From the NCBI RefSeq assembly GCF_038502225.1, contig NW_027197006.1:1-64000 (forward strand): a stretch of DNA of 64,000 nt, read 5' to 3'. Under the pieces are notes generated by a model. It did no database searches, was not told the origin of the DNA, and saw nothing but the letters and a program-made list of their open reading frames with translations. The position numbers and the translations under genes were made by a program. Below are positions 54,850 to 63,115 of this stretch, in pieces. Position 1 is the stretch's first letter, and every line of letters starts with the position of its first letter. This DNA is from Cherax quadricarinatus. Taxonomy: Eukaryota > Arthropoda > Malacostraca > Decapoda > Parastacidae.

Positions 54850-56140
54850 TGGTCTCTGACGAACTGTTTTCAAGAGTGTTAATGGAATGTAAAGAGGAAC
54901 TTAGCATACTATTGGTTAATCTTTTAACATATCACTACAAACTGGCATAGTGCCTGATAAGTGGAAAATGGTAAATGTAATACCTATTTACAAGGCAGGT
55001 GACAGGTCCTTGGCTTCTAACTATAGACAAATAATCCTTACCTCCATTGTGGGAAAATTTATGGAATCAATAATTGCTGAAGCCATTCGTAGCCATCTTA
55101 ATAGGCATAAATTGATTAATGAATCTAAACACAATAAGACAGGAACGCCCCGTTCCTGTCTTACGAATTTACTAACTTTTTTCACTAAGGTTTTTGAGGA
55201 GATAGATCATGGTAATATGATATTGTGTATATGGACTTCAGTCAAGCTTTCAATAGAGTTCCACATGAGAGGTTATTGAGGAAACTTAAGACACAAAGAA
55301 CAGAAGAAAAAATTTTTTCCTGGGAAGAGGCATGGCTGAGAAATAGGCAGTAGAGACTTTGTATAAATGGTAAGAAATCTGAATGGCGGCACGTCACAAG
55401 CGGTGTTCCACCGGGGTCAGTGCTGGACCCATTGTGTTCACAATTTACATAAACGACATAGATGAGGTCTGGGTTTGAGGGTGACCTGCCTAGTGTGGGC
55501 CGGTCGGCTTGCTGCAGTGTTCTTTCTGTATTCTATGAGTGAGGGGATGGATTTGAATGGGACTTGCACATTGATAGGAGGTGGGGGGGGTAGTTGGGGC
55601 TTGTTGCTTGGGTGGCTCTGGAGATGGGTTGGGCAAATATTTTTGTTGGTGGGTTGGTTGTGACATGGACCTGCCAAGTATGGGCCAGTAGGCCTGATGC
55701 AGTGTTCCTCATTTATGTTCTTATGTTCATATAAGCAAATTTGCTGATGACATTAAAATAGGCCAGCCAATTCATTCTAATGAAGGTACTAGAGCACTCC
55801 AGAATGATTTAAATAGACTGATGCAATGGTTTGAGAAGTGGCAGATGCAGTTTAATATTGACAAATGCAAGTTTCTAAATGTTGGACAGAAAAATAACCG
55901 TGCCACATATAAACTAAATAATGTAGATCTTAATATTACTGATTGCAAAAAGAATTTAGGAGTTACGGTTAGCAGTAATTTAAATCCAAGACGACAGTGC
56001 ATAAGTGTTTGCAATAAAGCTAACAGGATACTTGGCTTCATATCAATAAGTATAAATAATAGACGTCCTTTCTTCAACTCTGTATATCTTTGGTTAGGCC
56101 TCATTTAGAATACGCTGCGCCGTTCTGGTCACCGTATTAC
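54850..56140 (+). pseudogene. Family B reverse transcriptase (B3), interrupted
   Basis: Motifs: PDKWKMVNVIPIYKAGDRSL, ASNYRQIILTSIVGKFMES, RSCLTNLLTFFTKVFEE, a frameshifted motif A near 55230 (YMDFSQAFNRVPHE), TSGVPPGSVL near 55400 (the Gln of PQG replaced), then a 264-bp insertion splitting INDIDE from KFADDIKIGQ (FADD near 55745), and QWFEKWQMQFNIDKCKFLN. It is a pseudogene with at least two frameshifts and one insertion. Confidence 0.8.
55467..55730 (+). mobile_element. Nested LINE tail inside the B3 reverse transcriptase
   Basis: Comparison with B1 shows that aacgacatagatgag and ataagcaaatttgctgatg should be almost adjacent. The inserted 264 bp contains two blocks of the type ggcctgatgcagtgttcc and ends in ttatgttcttatgttcat, so it is the 3' end of a relative of family B. 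About 15 bp of target were lost. Confidence 0.8.
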
Positions 56141-56142
56141 AG
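56134..56142. repeat. Target-site duplication (left) of the palindromic insertion
   Basis: GTATTACAG, repeated at 56507-56515. B1 and B2 have this sequence only once at the corresponding place. Confidence 0.9.
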
Positions 56143-56174
56143 AAGATTGAGACACTTATGCAGCATATGGGAAT

Positions 56175-56227
56175 CTTTATTCAGGAAACGTTTCGCCACA
56201 CAGTGGCTTCATCAGTCCAATACAAAG
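56175..56227 (-). ncRNA. Hammerhead ribozyme-like motif, left arm (minus strand)
   Basis: Mirror image of the right-arm motif: CUGAUGA at 56209-56215 on the minus strand, then stem II GCCAC/GUGGC and GAAACGUUUCC. Because the arms are inverted, transcripts of either strand would contain one sense copy. Confidence 0.65.
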
Positions 56228-56387
56228 AGGAAGGCGTAAGGAGAGGAGGAGTATGAGGTAATCAGTCCCTCAGCCTGGAGTCGATGTGTTCAGTCCATCA
56301 ATCTTGTAGAAGATTGATGGACTGAACACATCGACTCCAGGCTGAGGGACTGATTACCTCATACTCCTCCTCTCCTTACGCCTTCCT

Positions 56388-56440
56388 CTTTGTATTGGAC
56401 TGATGAAGCCACTGTGTGGCGAAACGTTTCCTGAATAAAG
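56388..56440 (+). ncRNA. Hammerhead ribozyme-like motif, right arm (plus strand)
   Basis: CUGAUGA 56400-56406, extra A 56407, stem II GCCAC (56408-56412) with GUGGC (56416-56420), GAAA 56421-56424, minimal self-complementary stem III ACGU (56424-56427), predicted cleavage after U56428. Stem I pairs GGA (56397-56399) with UCC (56429-56431) and then, past a UG bulge, UAUU (56393-56396) with AAUA (56434-56437). The AATAAA lies at the 3' side of stem I. Activity is inferred from sequence only. Confidence 0.7.
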
Positions 56441-56526
56441 ATTCCCATATGCTGCATAAGTGTCTCAATCTTCTACTTGTCGGTTTTTCAAACCATTCAT
56501 CACACTGTATTACAGAATGTATATAA

Positions 56527-56910
56527 GTGCATTGGAAAAACGTACAAAGGAGGATGGCAAAATTGATCCCATGTATCAGAAATCTTCCCCATGAGGATAG
56601 ACTGAGGGCCCTGAATCTGCACTCTTTCGAAAGGTGTAGGATTAGGGGGGATATAATGGAGGTGTATAAATGGAAAACAGGAATAAATAGAAGGGATGTA
56701 AATAGCATGCCGAAAATTTTCGGCCAAGGCAGGACTCTAAGCAATGGTTTCAAGTTGGAAAAATTCAGATTCAGGAAGGATATAGGAAAGCACTGGTTTG
56801 GTAATAGAGTTGTGGACGAGTGGAACAAACTCCCGAGAACAGCTATTCAGGCTAAAACGTTGTGTAGTTTTAAAAATAGGTCAGCTAAATACATGAGTGG
56901 GTGTGGGTGA
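56527..56910 (+). pseudogene. Family B ORF2 C-terminal region (B3)
   Basis: A 127-codon frame with RRMAKLIPCIRNLPHEDRLR, ALNLHSFERCRIRGDIMEVY, FRFRKDIGKHWFGNRVVDEW and NKLPRTAIQAKTLCSFKNR: the conserved C-terminal block of CR1-type ORF2, ending at a natural-looking stop. The preceding reverse transcriptase sequence is cut off by the palindrome. Confidence 0.82.
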
Positions 56911-57111
56911 GTATGAGTTGGACATGACTAGCTTGTGCTACTAGGTCTGGTGCTGTGCTCCTTCCTTAAGTGGAAGTGACCTGGCTAGGTGGGCCATTGG
57001 GCTGATCCGGGGAGGGTGGACATAGACCTGCTTTGCATGGGTCAGTAGGCCTACTGCAGTGTTCCTTCTTTCTTATGTTCTTATTATTGTCAGAGTTATA
57101 TTTCCCTTCAG

Positions 57112-57450
57112 GATGACTCAAAGAAAATTGCAGTCAAAACCTTTAGGGATACTGGAGCATATTGCTCGCTAATACGAGAGGGAATACTTCCCCTCTCTGA
57201 ACACACTTCATTACATTCCTCTGTTTTGCTTGAAGCATTTGGAGGAGCGACCTTTTCTGTCCCCTTGCTTAGAATCTATATACAGTGCAAATATTACACT
57301 GGATATTTGACTCTAGGTGAATCCAAAGAATTTCCTATGAAAGATGTCATGTTATTACTGGGTAATAACATTACCACTTCTAGTGTATGTCCTGAACCCA
57401 TAATGATTAATTCTTCTTTGGTATTGGCCATAACTCAGACAACACCCTAA
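57112..57450 (+). pseudogene. Gypsy-type element protease domain
   Basis: The frame opens DDSKKIAVKTFRDTGAYCSL; D-T-G-A is the aspartic protease active-site motif in retropepsin context. It continues with VLLEAFGGATFSVPLLRIYI and MKDVMLLLGNNI, similar to the flap and the C-terminal 'LLG' element of the domain, and ends at a TAA at 57448. The integrase follows in the same frame, so the stop is probably a disabling mutation within pol. The upstream part was lost at the B3 insertion. Confidence 0.75.
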
Positions 57451-57480
57451 GGGTTTTCTGGCGAGAATGCTGACCTATCC

Positions 57481-58137
57481 TTGGACGACACTGATCTCGG
57501 AATAGCCAATTTGTTTTATGAGGAGAACTGGCCAGAGCCTTGTAAATTTAGTGAACAGACCCAAATCAAGCCTTCCTATTCCAGGGTTGCAGGATTGCCA
57601 GATATCTCTGTTTCCAAGCCCGAGGGACTGTCCTTCCGAGAGGAACAACGAAAAGACCTTTCTTTGAATTTCGCTTTGCAGGCAGCCATGGGTAAATCCT
57701 TTTCAGATCATCCAGTAAAATATAAACTTAAAAACGACTATTTGATCTGCACTGAGACTGGTAAGGAGATAGAAGGTAGGCAACTGCCAGACAGGTTAGT
57801 GGTTCCAACAAAGTTTAGACCTCAAATATTGAATATAGCTCATAGTACTTCATTAGATCACCTAGGAATTACTAAAACATCATATAGAATCACAAAAGAA
57901 TTTTATTGGCCAAAATTAAGGCAGAATGTGAAGAATCACATCCAATGTTGCCGAGAATATCAGCAAGTAGGGAAACCTGGACATTCAATTAAACCTGCAC
58001 CTCTCCAGCCTATACCTGTTGATGGAGAACCTCTTTCAGAATTAATTATAGATTATGTAGGTCCACTACCTAAGTCAAAGTCTGGAAATCAGTACTTATT
58101 TATGCCCAGAAGCAATTCCCATGTGCAGTATTAATTC
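57481..58137 (+). pseudogene. Gypsy-type integrase, zinc-binding and early catalytic part
   Basis: It reads LPDRLVVPTKFRPQILNIAH, then DHLGITKTSYRITKEFYWP, the H2C2-type zinc-binding domain (His residues intact; the expected C-X2-C is CCREY, with the second Cys lost), then ELIIDYVGPLPKSKSGNQYL with the first catalytic Asp. The frame stops at 58135 just after the core begins. In most Ty3/gypsy elements this domain lies after RNase H; here it follows the protease directly. Confidence 0.82.
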
Positions 58138-58690
58138 TAAAGCCATTCTCAAGGCTTTAACCAAATTTGTCTCTTGTTTTGTCATTCCTAAATCTATTCA
58201 AAGTGATCAAGGTACCAACTTCACTGCCAAAACATTTAGGGAAGCATGAACTAGGTTAGGGATAATTCACAATTTATCCACTGCCAATCATCCTCAGTCC
58301 CAAGGCGCCTTGGAAAGATTCCATCAGACGTTAAAAACCATGATGAGAACATTTTGTATGCATTTTCCTACAGACTGGGACGAATCACTACCTTTGTTGC
58401 TATTTTCAATAAGGGAAACTGTGCAGGAGTCTACCGGGTATAGTCCGTTTGAACTGATCGTTGGGCACAATGTACGAGGCCCTCATCGCGTGCATAAAGA
58501 AGGATGGATGGAAGAAGACATTAGCTCAGCACTCGACAACCAGTCTTCAAGGTTGCAGGTGGCACGTGAGTTAGCCAAGGCTAATTTAAAGGCAGCTCAA
58601 AACAAGATGAAACAGAGGTATGACAGAAATGCACAATTTCGCTTCTTCCATCCAGGAGACAAGGTGCTGGTACAGGAACTTGAAAGCTAG
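58138..58690 (+). pseudogene. Gypsy-type integrase, catalytic core and C-terminus
   Basis: After a frameshift: KAILKALTKFVSCFVIPKSI, SDQGTNFTAKTF with the second catalytic Asp, a stop near 58248, LSTANHPQSQGALERFHQTL with the catalytic Glu, STGYSPFELIVGHNVRGPH, and the GPF-like C-terminal FFHPGDKVLV. The D,D,E residues are all visible but spread over broken frames. A further frameshift near 58680 leads into the connection to reverse transcriptase. Confidence 0.82.
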
Positions 58691-59035
58691 ATTTACGGGA
58701 CCTATGCAAATTCCAAGTAAATTATCTGATGTAAATTATGTGGTATCTCCCCTTGATAAGACCTCAAAAACTAAAACTTACCTCATTAATCAAATTAAAG
58801 CTTTTCATTCACCAGATAAAGTCCCAGTAATGACTCTGTCCTCTGCCTCTGAGGACGACTCTGAATCTTTACACACTATTTCTGAAATTAATGTCAAACT
58901 TCCAAATTTTGTCCTCCTCAAGGATCCTAGCCCTTTAATGGTTTGGCTACCTGAAATTCAAGTAACAAGTTTAACTGTGCTTCTACAATCATACCCTGAT
59001 ATTTTTTTCGGATATGCCGAAAAAATACGTTAGAT

Positions 59036-59842
59036 TATCACAACGTAGATGTGGGGACCTCTAAACCTATTAAACTCTCCCTCTTCAGAGCTAATCTTGA
59101 AAAACAGAAGCTACTTCAGGAGAAGGTAGAATTTCTGTTAGAGCATGGGTTACTGGAGGAGTCATCTAGTCCATGGGCTTCACCGTGCATCCTTGCTAAA
59201 AAAGCTGATGGAGGTTTTTGCATGTGTACACATTACCGTAAGGTGAACGAGGTCACAATCACAGATGCTTAGCCTCTTCCTCGTCTGGATGACGTAATCG
59301 AGTTTGTGGGTAAGGCTACCCTTGTGTCTAAGTTACATCTCCTTAAAGGTTAGTATCAGGTACCTTTGACAGATAAGGCAAAGGAAATCTCTGCCTTTAT
59401 AATTCCAGGTCATTATCAATATACAGTTACCCTTTTCGGAATGAAAAATTCTCCCTCTTCATTTCAGAATCTTATCCATGAGGCTATTAAAGGACTTGAA
59501 GGCTCGGCAGCTTACTTAGATGACATAGTGGTAGTGTTTGATACTTGGGATCAACACCTTTTTAGGCTTAAGGCTCTCTTTGAGACCTTCCAGAGTTCCT
59601 ATTTAACTGTTAACTTATCTAAGTCTTACTTTGGCCAGGCTACTGTTACTTTTCTGGGCCATGAAGTAGGTAGTGGCAAAGTTGCCCGTAAATTTGCTAA
59701 CGTTCTTGCCATTAAAGATTATCCAGTTCCTCATGATAGGAAATCTCTTCAATGTTTCCTAGGCATGATAGGGTTTTACAGAAGATTCTGTAAAAAATTT
59801 TCAGATATTGTAGCCCCTCTTACTTCTCTTATCAGTCACTAA
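59036..59842 (+). pseudogene. Gypsy-type reverse transcriptase
   Basis: Motifs: KLLQEKVEFLLEHGLLEESS, SPWASPCILAKKADGGF, HYRKVNEVTITDA, then stops (59270, 59351) around KLHLLKG, where the catalytic Asp of the usual KLDLLKG is His; YTVTLFGMKNSPSSFQNLI; AYLDDIVVV with the catalytic Y-L-D-D; FLGHEVGSGKV; and FLGMIGFYRRFCKKFSDIV. The connection upstream (58691-59035) reads YVVSPLDKTSKTKTYLINQI, a chromodomain-free C-terminal integrase linker. The element is inactive. Confidence 0.87.
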
Positions 59843-59900
59843 CTTCCTTTTAAATTGGAACCCACAATGTCAAAATGCTTTTACGAAAGCAAAAAGATTA

Positions 59901-60305
59901 TTGTGTATTGCACCCATTCTTTTGTCTCCAGACTTCTCCAAACCTTTCTCATTACAGGTTGATGCTTGTGAGTCTGGGGTTGGGGCAGTACTGTTACAAA
60001 TTGGGGACGATGTGATGCAGCCTGTGGCCTTCTCGGCGAAGTTTCAGCTGCACCAGAGGGCTTACTCAACAATTGAAAAAGAAGCCCTCGCTCTGGTATT
60101 GGCCTTGGAGCACTTCGATATATATATGGGCCAGACTTCGCAGGTGGTCACAGTCTACACCGACCACAACCCTCTAATTTATCTCCAAAATATTAAGAAT
60201 CACAACACAAGAATCTTGAGGTGGTCACTCCGGCTGCAGCCATGTAATATCAGGGTAAAACATATCCCTGGTAAAGAAAATAAGTTGGCAGATATTTTGT
60301 CATGA
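59901..60305 (+). pseudogene. Gypsy-type RNase H
   Basis: One frame carries FSKPFSLQVDACESGVGAVL (first catalytic Asp), RAYSTIEKEALALVLALEHF (catalytic Glu), VYTDHNPLIYLQNI (catalytic Asp) and IRVKHIPGKENKLADILS. It ends at a natural stop at 60303, which closes pol. The catalytic residues are intact. It is separated from the reverse transcriptase by a frameshift near 59845. No integrase follows, which confirms the unusual domain order. Confidence 0.88.
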
Positions 60306-60605
60306 GTCTAAATTTTATGTGTATTAGGATGTGTTAGGGACGTATGGTAACATGTTAGCTCTTTTTTTTCCCTTGTGTGGTTTTTTTTTTAGTGTGGGGA
60401 AACGGGCTACCATGCACCTGTTTCTTGGACCTACATTATCCCTACAGTCTGCTGTCTCGCTCTAAGTTCAGGGTTTGGCTGTATGTCGCAAATAAAGCTG
60501 AGCTCTATCTAAGAGTTGAATGGTTGAGAGGAAAGGCGATCCCATTATATGGTGCCATGGTGGCACGGTTACCAATGGAAGGTTGGAGCCTATTCCTGAG
60601 CCCTC
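60306..60605 (+). other. Non-coding region between pol and the 3' LTR
   Basis: It holds an AATAAA at 60491-60496 and no envelope-like frame or membrane segment. I see no domain in the short frames present. Confidence 0.6.
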
Positions 60606-60617
60606 TTGGGGTGGGGG
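60606..60617 (+). promoter_or_regulatory. Candidate polypurine tract
   Basis: TTGGGGTGGGGG sits immediately before the TGTGGCATGC start of the 3' LTR, where plus-strand priming occurs in LTR elements. It is purine-rich with one T interruption. Confidence 0.6.
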
Positions 60618-61055
60618 TGTGGCATGCAAAAAGCGTGTAGCCTTTCTTCGGCACATGTACACACCCTCATTGAAAATCTATCTCTCCAACCAGCGAACCA
60701 GTACTATGGTCGAACGATGGGGCTCCATTGTTCGATCAGTACCCAGGTTCAGCCAATGAGAAGATGGTTCTGGCAATCGTAGAGGTGTTGTGGGCACCAC
60801 CCACCTGTCTACCCTTGTCATTTCTATACTAGAGCTGGTTGAGCACGGTTGTCCATTCTGTCTCCAGGCTGTGTCTTGGCCTTGCCTAAACCGTGTTGTA
60901 CACATACATTTCCAACTGTATATTGTGTACATACCTGTAAATATCCACATTGCTCATGAAGGAAAATATATTTTAGTCATTCAGCTGTGTTTGTTCTGCT
61001 CCTTGCTCCCCTTTACACCCAGGATAACAGGCCTTATTGTCCCTTGGTTGTAATA
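60618..61055 (+). repeat. 3' LTR of the gypsy-type element
   Basis: 438 bp beginning TGTGGCATGCAAAAAG and ending TTGGTTGTAATA, homologous to 46628-47070 over its full length. Confidence 0.85.
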
Positions 61056-61110
61056 GTGGGCCACTCTGCCTTGGTGGGATATGGCCAGTCTGTTGAAAGA
61101 AAAAGATTTA
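61056..61110 (+). repeat. Remainder of the 18-bp array and its source repeat
   Basis: GTGGGccactctgccttggtggg is the last partial unit of the array from 44433-46627; gatatggccagtctgttg continues the dispersed repeat whose left part is at 44285-44432. This confirms that 46628-61055 is an insertion. Confidence 0.75.
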
Positions 61111-61475
61111 AATCCCAACTTTTTTATTTAAATTTACCTGATTGTTAGTAAATGTTCGAACTGTAGACAACCTAACAAATACTTTTTAAATATTTTATAC
61201 CACTTTTCTACTTATGGATTTTACTTTATTCACCTGAAAAAAATACATCGACTTGAAATTCTTCAAATCTTATTGTCAAAAATGAATGAAGAAACATCAT
61301 GAAAAACAATGAAAAAGTATAGAATATTTTCACGTCCTTCAAAGATATACTAAAGAACTTCCTCGTTTCTGAACTTCAACTAATAGAACTTTTTCAAGAT
61401 GCAGCGAATCATCGCTTGATTTATAAATCGGAAAAAAATAAAGGAAACTTAACTCGTCCGGGAAGTGTGAAAGGT
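61111..61475. other. AT-rich stretch without recognisable gene
   Basis: I see no domain, repeat or long frame. Confidence 0.4.
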
Positions 61476-61715
61476 GGGTTTGAGGGGGACCTGTTAAGCC
61501 TGACCAAGAAGCATACTGCAGTAGTTTCTCTTTAGCCTGAGCATCGTATTGCAGTAGTTCCTTTTAAGTCTGAGGAAGAAGCTTACCGCAGTAGTTCCTG
61601 TTTAGCCTAAGCAAGAAGCATGTTGCAGTAGTTCCTGTCAAGCCTGAGCAACATGATATACTGCAGTAGCTCCTGTTCAACCTGAGCAAGAAGCATACTG
61701 CAGTGGTTCTCTCTT
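61476..61715. repeat. Degenerate tandem repeat, about six units of 35-45 bp
   Basis: Units carry agcctgagcaagaagcat and actgcagtagttcctgtt with indels. The first unit is preceded by gggtttgagggggacctg, which resembles the nested LINE tail at 55467. Confidence 0.75.
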
Positions 61716-62885
61716 CTTACTCAAATGTAATTTCTTGTTATGGATGTAAAAGCATTGAAAAGCTAGTGTATGAAACGAAGTTATGACACTTGCTGCTGAT
61801 GTTTATAATTAGCTGATCTTATGACTACAGAGACGCTACCTTTGTTAAGTCGGAGATTACACAATACTTTTAATATTCTGTGTCGGTTTTATTTTTCTTG
61901 ATGACTGCCTTTCTCAGTACTTTGTCAAATGTTCTAATCACAATATATGTCACTTGACCTGATCTCGGTCCTCTTTTCGCTAGTTTTTATCTAACTTTTG
62001 AAATGTTTTTCACTTGACATATCTTTTGACTGACTACCTGACCTGTTTTTGAAAATTTCTCCAACTCACGTGTTCTTCTATTATTTCCCCTCTTCTTTAG
62101 TCATATACTTTAATTTTCTTAAAATTTCTCTTAACTATGACTTCATAATAATCCTTAAAATTTTCTCTTAAGTATAACTTGATAATGATCCTGAAGGAAT
62201 TAAAGCGTTCTCTAAAATTTCCTATTGAAAATGAGGGATATTTTAATTTGTGAAGTTTTTTTTTTAAGTGAGCGTGTTAGTTGTGAGAGTTAGTCACACA
62301 TACATGAACTGAAGCTCACTTCTTTCCACAAAGCGGCCGCGTCCCACCAACACACAAACACGCATTAGCTATATATCTCCCTGTCTGATACTGCACATTT
62401 AGCTCTAAATTGTAGTTAGAATTGCTGTCATCTTGGGAACCCAGAGAAGAACAGTTTGTCATTATGCTATCAACGCAATTTTTATGGCTTCTGCATGTTG
62501 TTGAAAATGTAGTTTTACCTTGACCAAAATTGCACTGTAATATCCTATAGTCGATATTTTTTTTTTTTTACATAAAGAACATCGGTATTTTCTGCCTGAC
62601 TCAGTGCATTGGATCAGTGTTTATAGCGAGAACCCGGACATTTCACCGTGTGTTTTATGTATCTATTCACATACCAAGGTTATTCTGGACATATTTGGCT
62701 CAAGATCTGGGAGATGTATGAAACTGTGACGTAGGCAAATTATGGGACTATTTTGTGGGAAAATATTAAAATTGCCTTATAAGAGTGAACTAGAATCATC
62801 TGTGACAATAGAATGTCACCAGATTGTCAGGTAAATAATATCGCTAGAGATTTCAATGCCAAAACTATAAACCATATAAATAACA
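61716..62885. other. Stretch without recognisable gene
   Basis: AT-rich, with only short chance frames. A GCGGCCGC octamer at about 62333 stands out in composition but has no evident function. Confidence 0.4.
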
Positions 62886-62887
62886 TG

Positions 62888-62962
62888 ACCAGGAGGCCTG
62901 GTCATGGACCGGGCCGCGGGGGCGTTGATCCCTGGAATAACCTCCAGGTAACCTCCAGGTAA
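62888..62962 (+). repeat. Short dispersed repeat (ccgggccgcgggggcgttga)
   Basis: A GC-rich segment in an AT-rich surrounding, ending in two ctccaggtaa repeats. I associate it with a common decapod repeat; only one copy is in this window. Confidence 0.5.
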
Positions 62963-62964
62963 GT

Positions 62965-63115
62965 ATTGTTTAAGAATTGCAGAGGAGGATTATACAGCGC
63001 CTGGGGGGGGGATGCGGAAGGCATTCAGGCTTAATTCGGGGAACTGGAGCACAGATCCAATTCCCTAAATCAAGAGCCCCTCACCAACATCAAGGAACCT
63101 TCCTTGAGAGGTTTC
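62965..63115 (+). repeat. Dispersed SINE-like repeat fragment
   Basis: Inverted counterpart of 42915-43040, with agatccaattccctaaatc and ctcaccaacatcaaggaacc. A G run occurs at 63004-63010. Confidence 0.75.

Larger units (their letters stand above)
56143..56506. mobile_element. Palindromic ribozyme-bearing insertion in B3
   Basis: Two perfect-looking 163-bp inverted arms (56143-56305 and 56310-56472) are separated by GTAG and followed by a 34-bp unpaired tail (56473-56506) that includes the hairpin GGTTT-TTC-AAACC. Flanking 9-bp duplications prove insertion. Each arm has a hammerhead-like core with caataaag or gaataaag nearby. No protein is encoded. Head-to-head inverted copies with a hammerhead motif recall the pLTR structures of Penelope-like elements; a retrozyme-like non-autonomous unit is the alternative. 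Confidence 0.8.
53100..57083 (+). mobile_element. Family B CR1-like LINE, copy B3 (most complete), inserted in the gypsy element
   Basis: The order is an esterase-like domain, endonuclease, linker, reverse transcriptase, C-terminal region and the 3' signature gcagtgttccttctttcttatgttcttat at 57055-57083, directly followed by gypsy protease sequence. Two later insertions interrupt it: a 264-bp LINE tail (55467-55730) and a 364-bp palindrome (56143-56506). It serves as reference for copies B1 and B2. All coding parts carry stops or frameshifts. Confidence 0.85.
46628..61055 (+). mobile_element. Ty3/gypsy-type LTR retrotransposon split by nested insertions
   Basis: Two direct LTRs, a TGG-starting primer-binding candidate, a purine tract and a 5-bp duplication bracket this 14.4-kb unit. 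Own internal sequence is only about 47071-47249, 52697 to about 53100, and 57084-60617. The rest is a second L1/Tx1-like LINE with a ribozyme-bearing fragment, and family B copy B3. Protease, integrase, reverse transcriptase and RNase H are present but broken. Most of gag is missing, and no envelope gene is seen. It lies in the final units of the 18-bp array. Confidence 0.8.

Noticed and set aside
60377..60759. Possible envelope-like frame after pol in the gypsy element
   Set aside because: The frames are short and overlap the purine tract and 3' LTR, with no signal peptide, fusion peptide or transmembrane anchor.
62333..62340. NotI-type GCGGCCGC site as a sign of vector or cloning junction
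   Set aside because: Flanking sequence is continuous AT-rich genomic sequence with no vector-like segment; a single octamer is not evidence.
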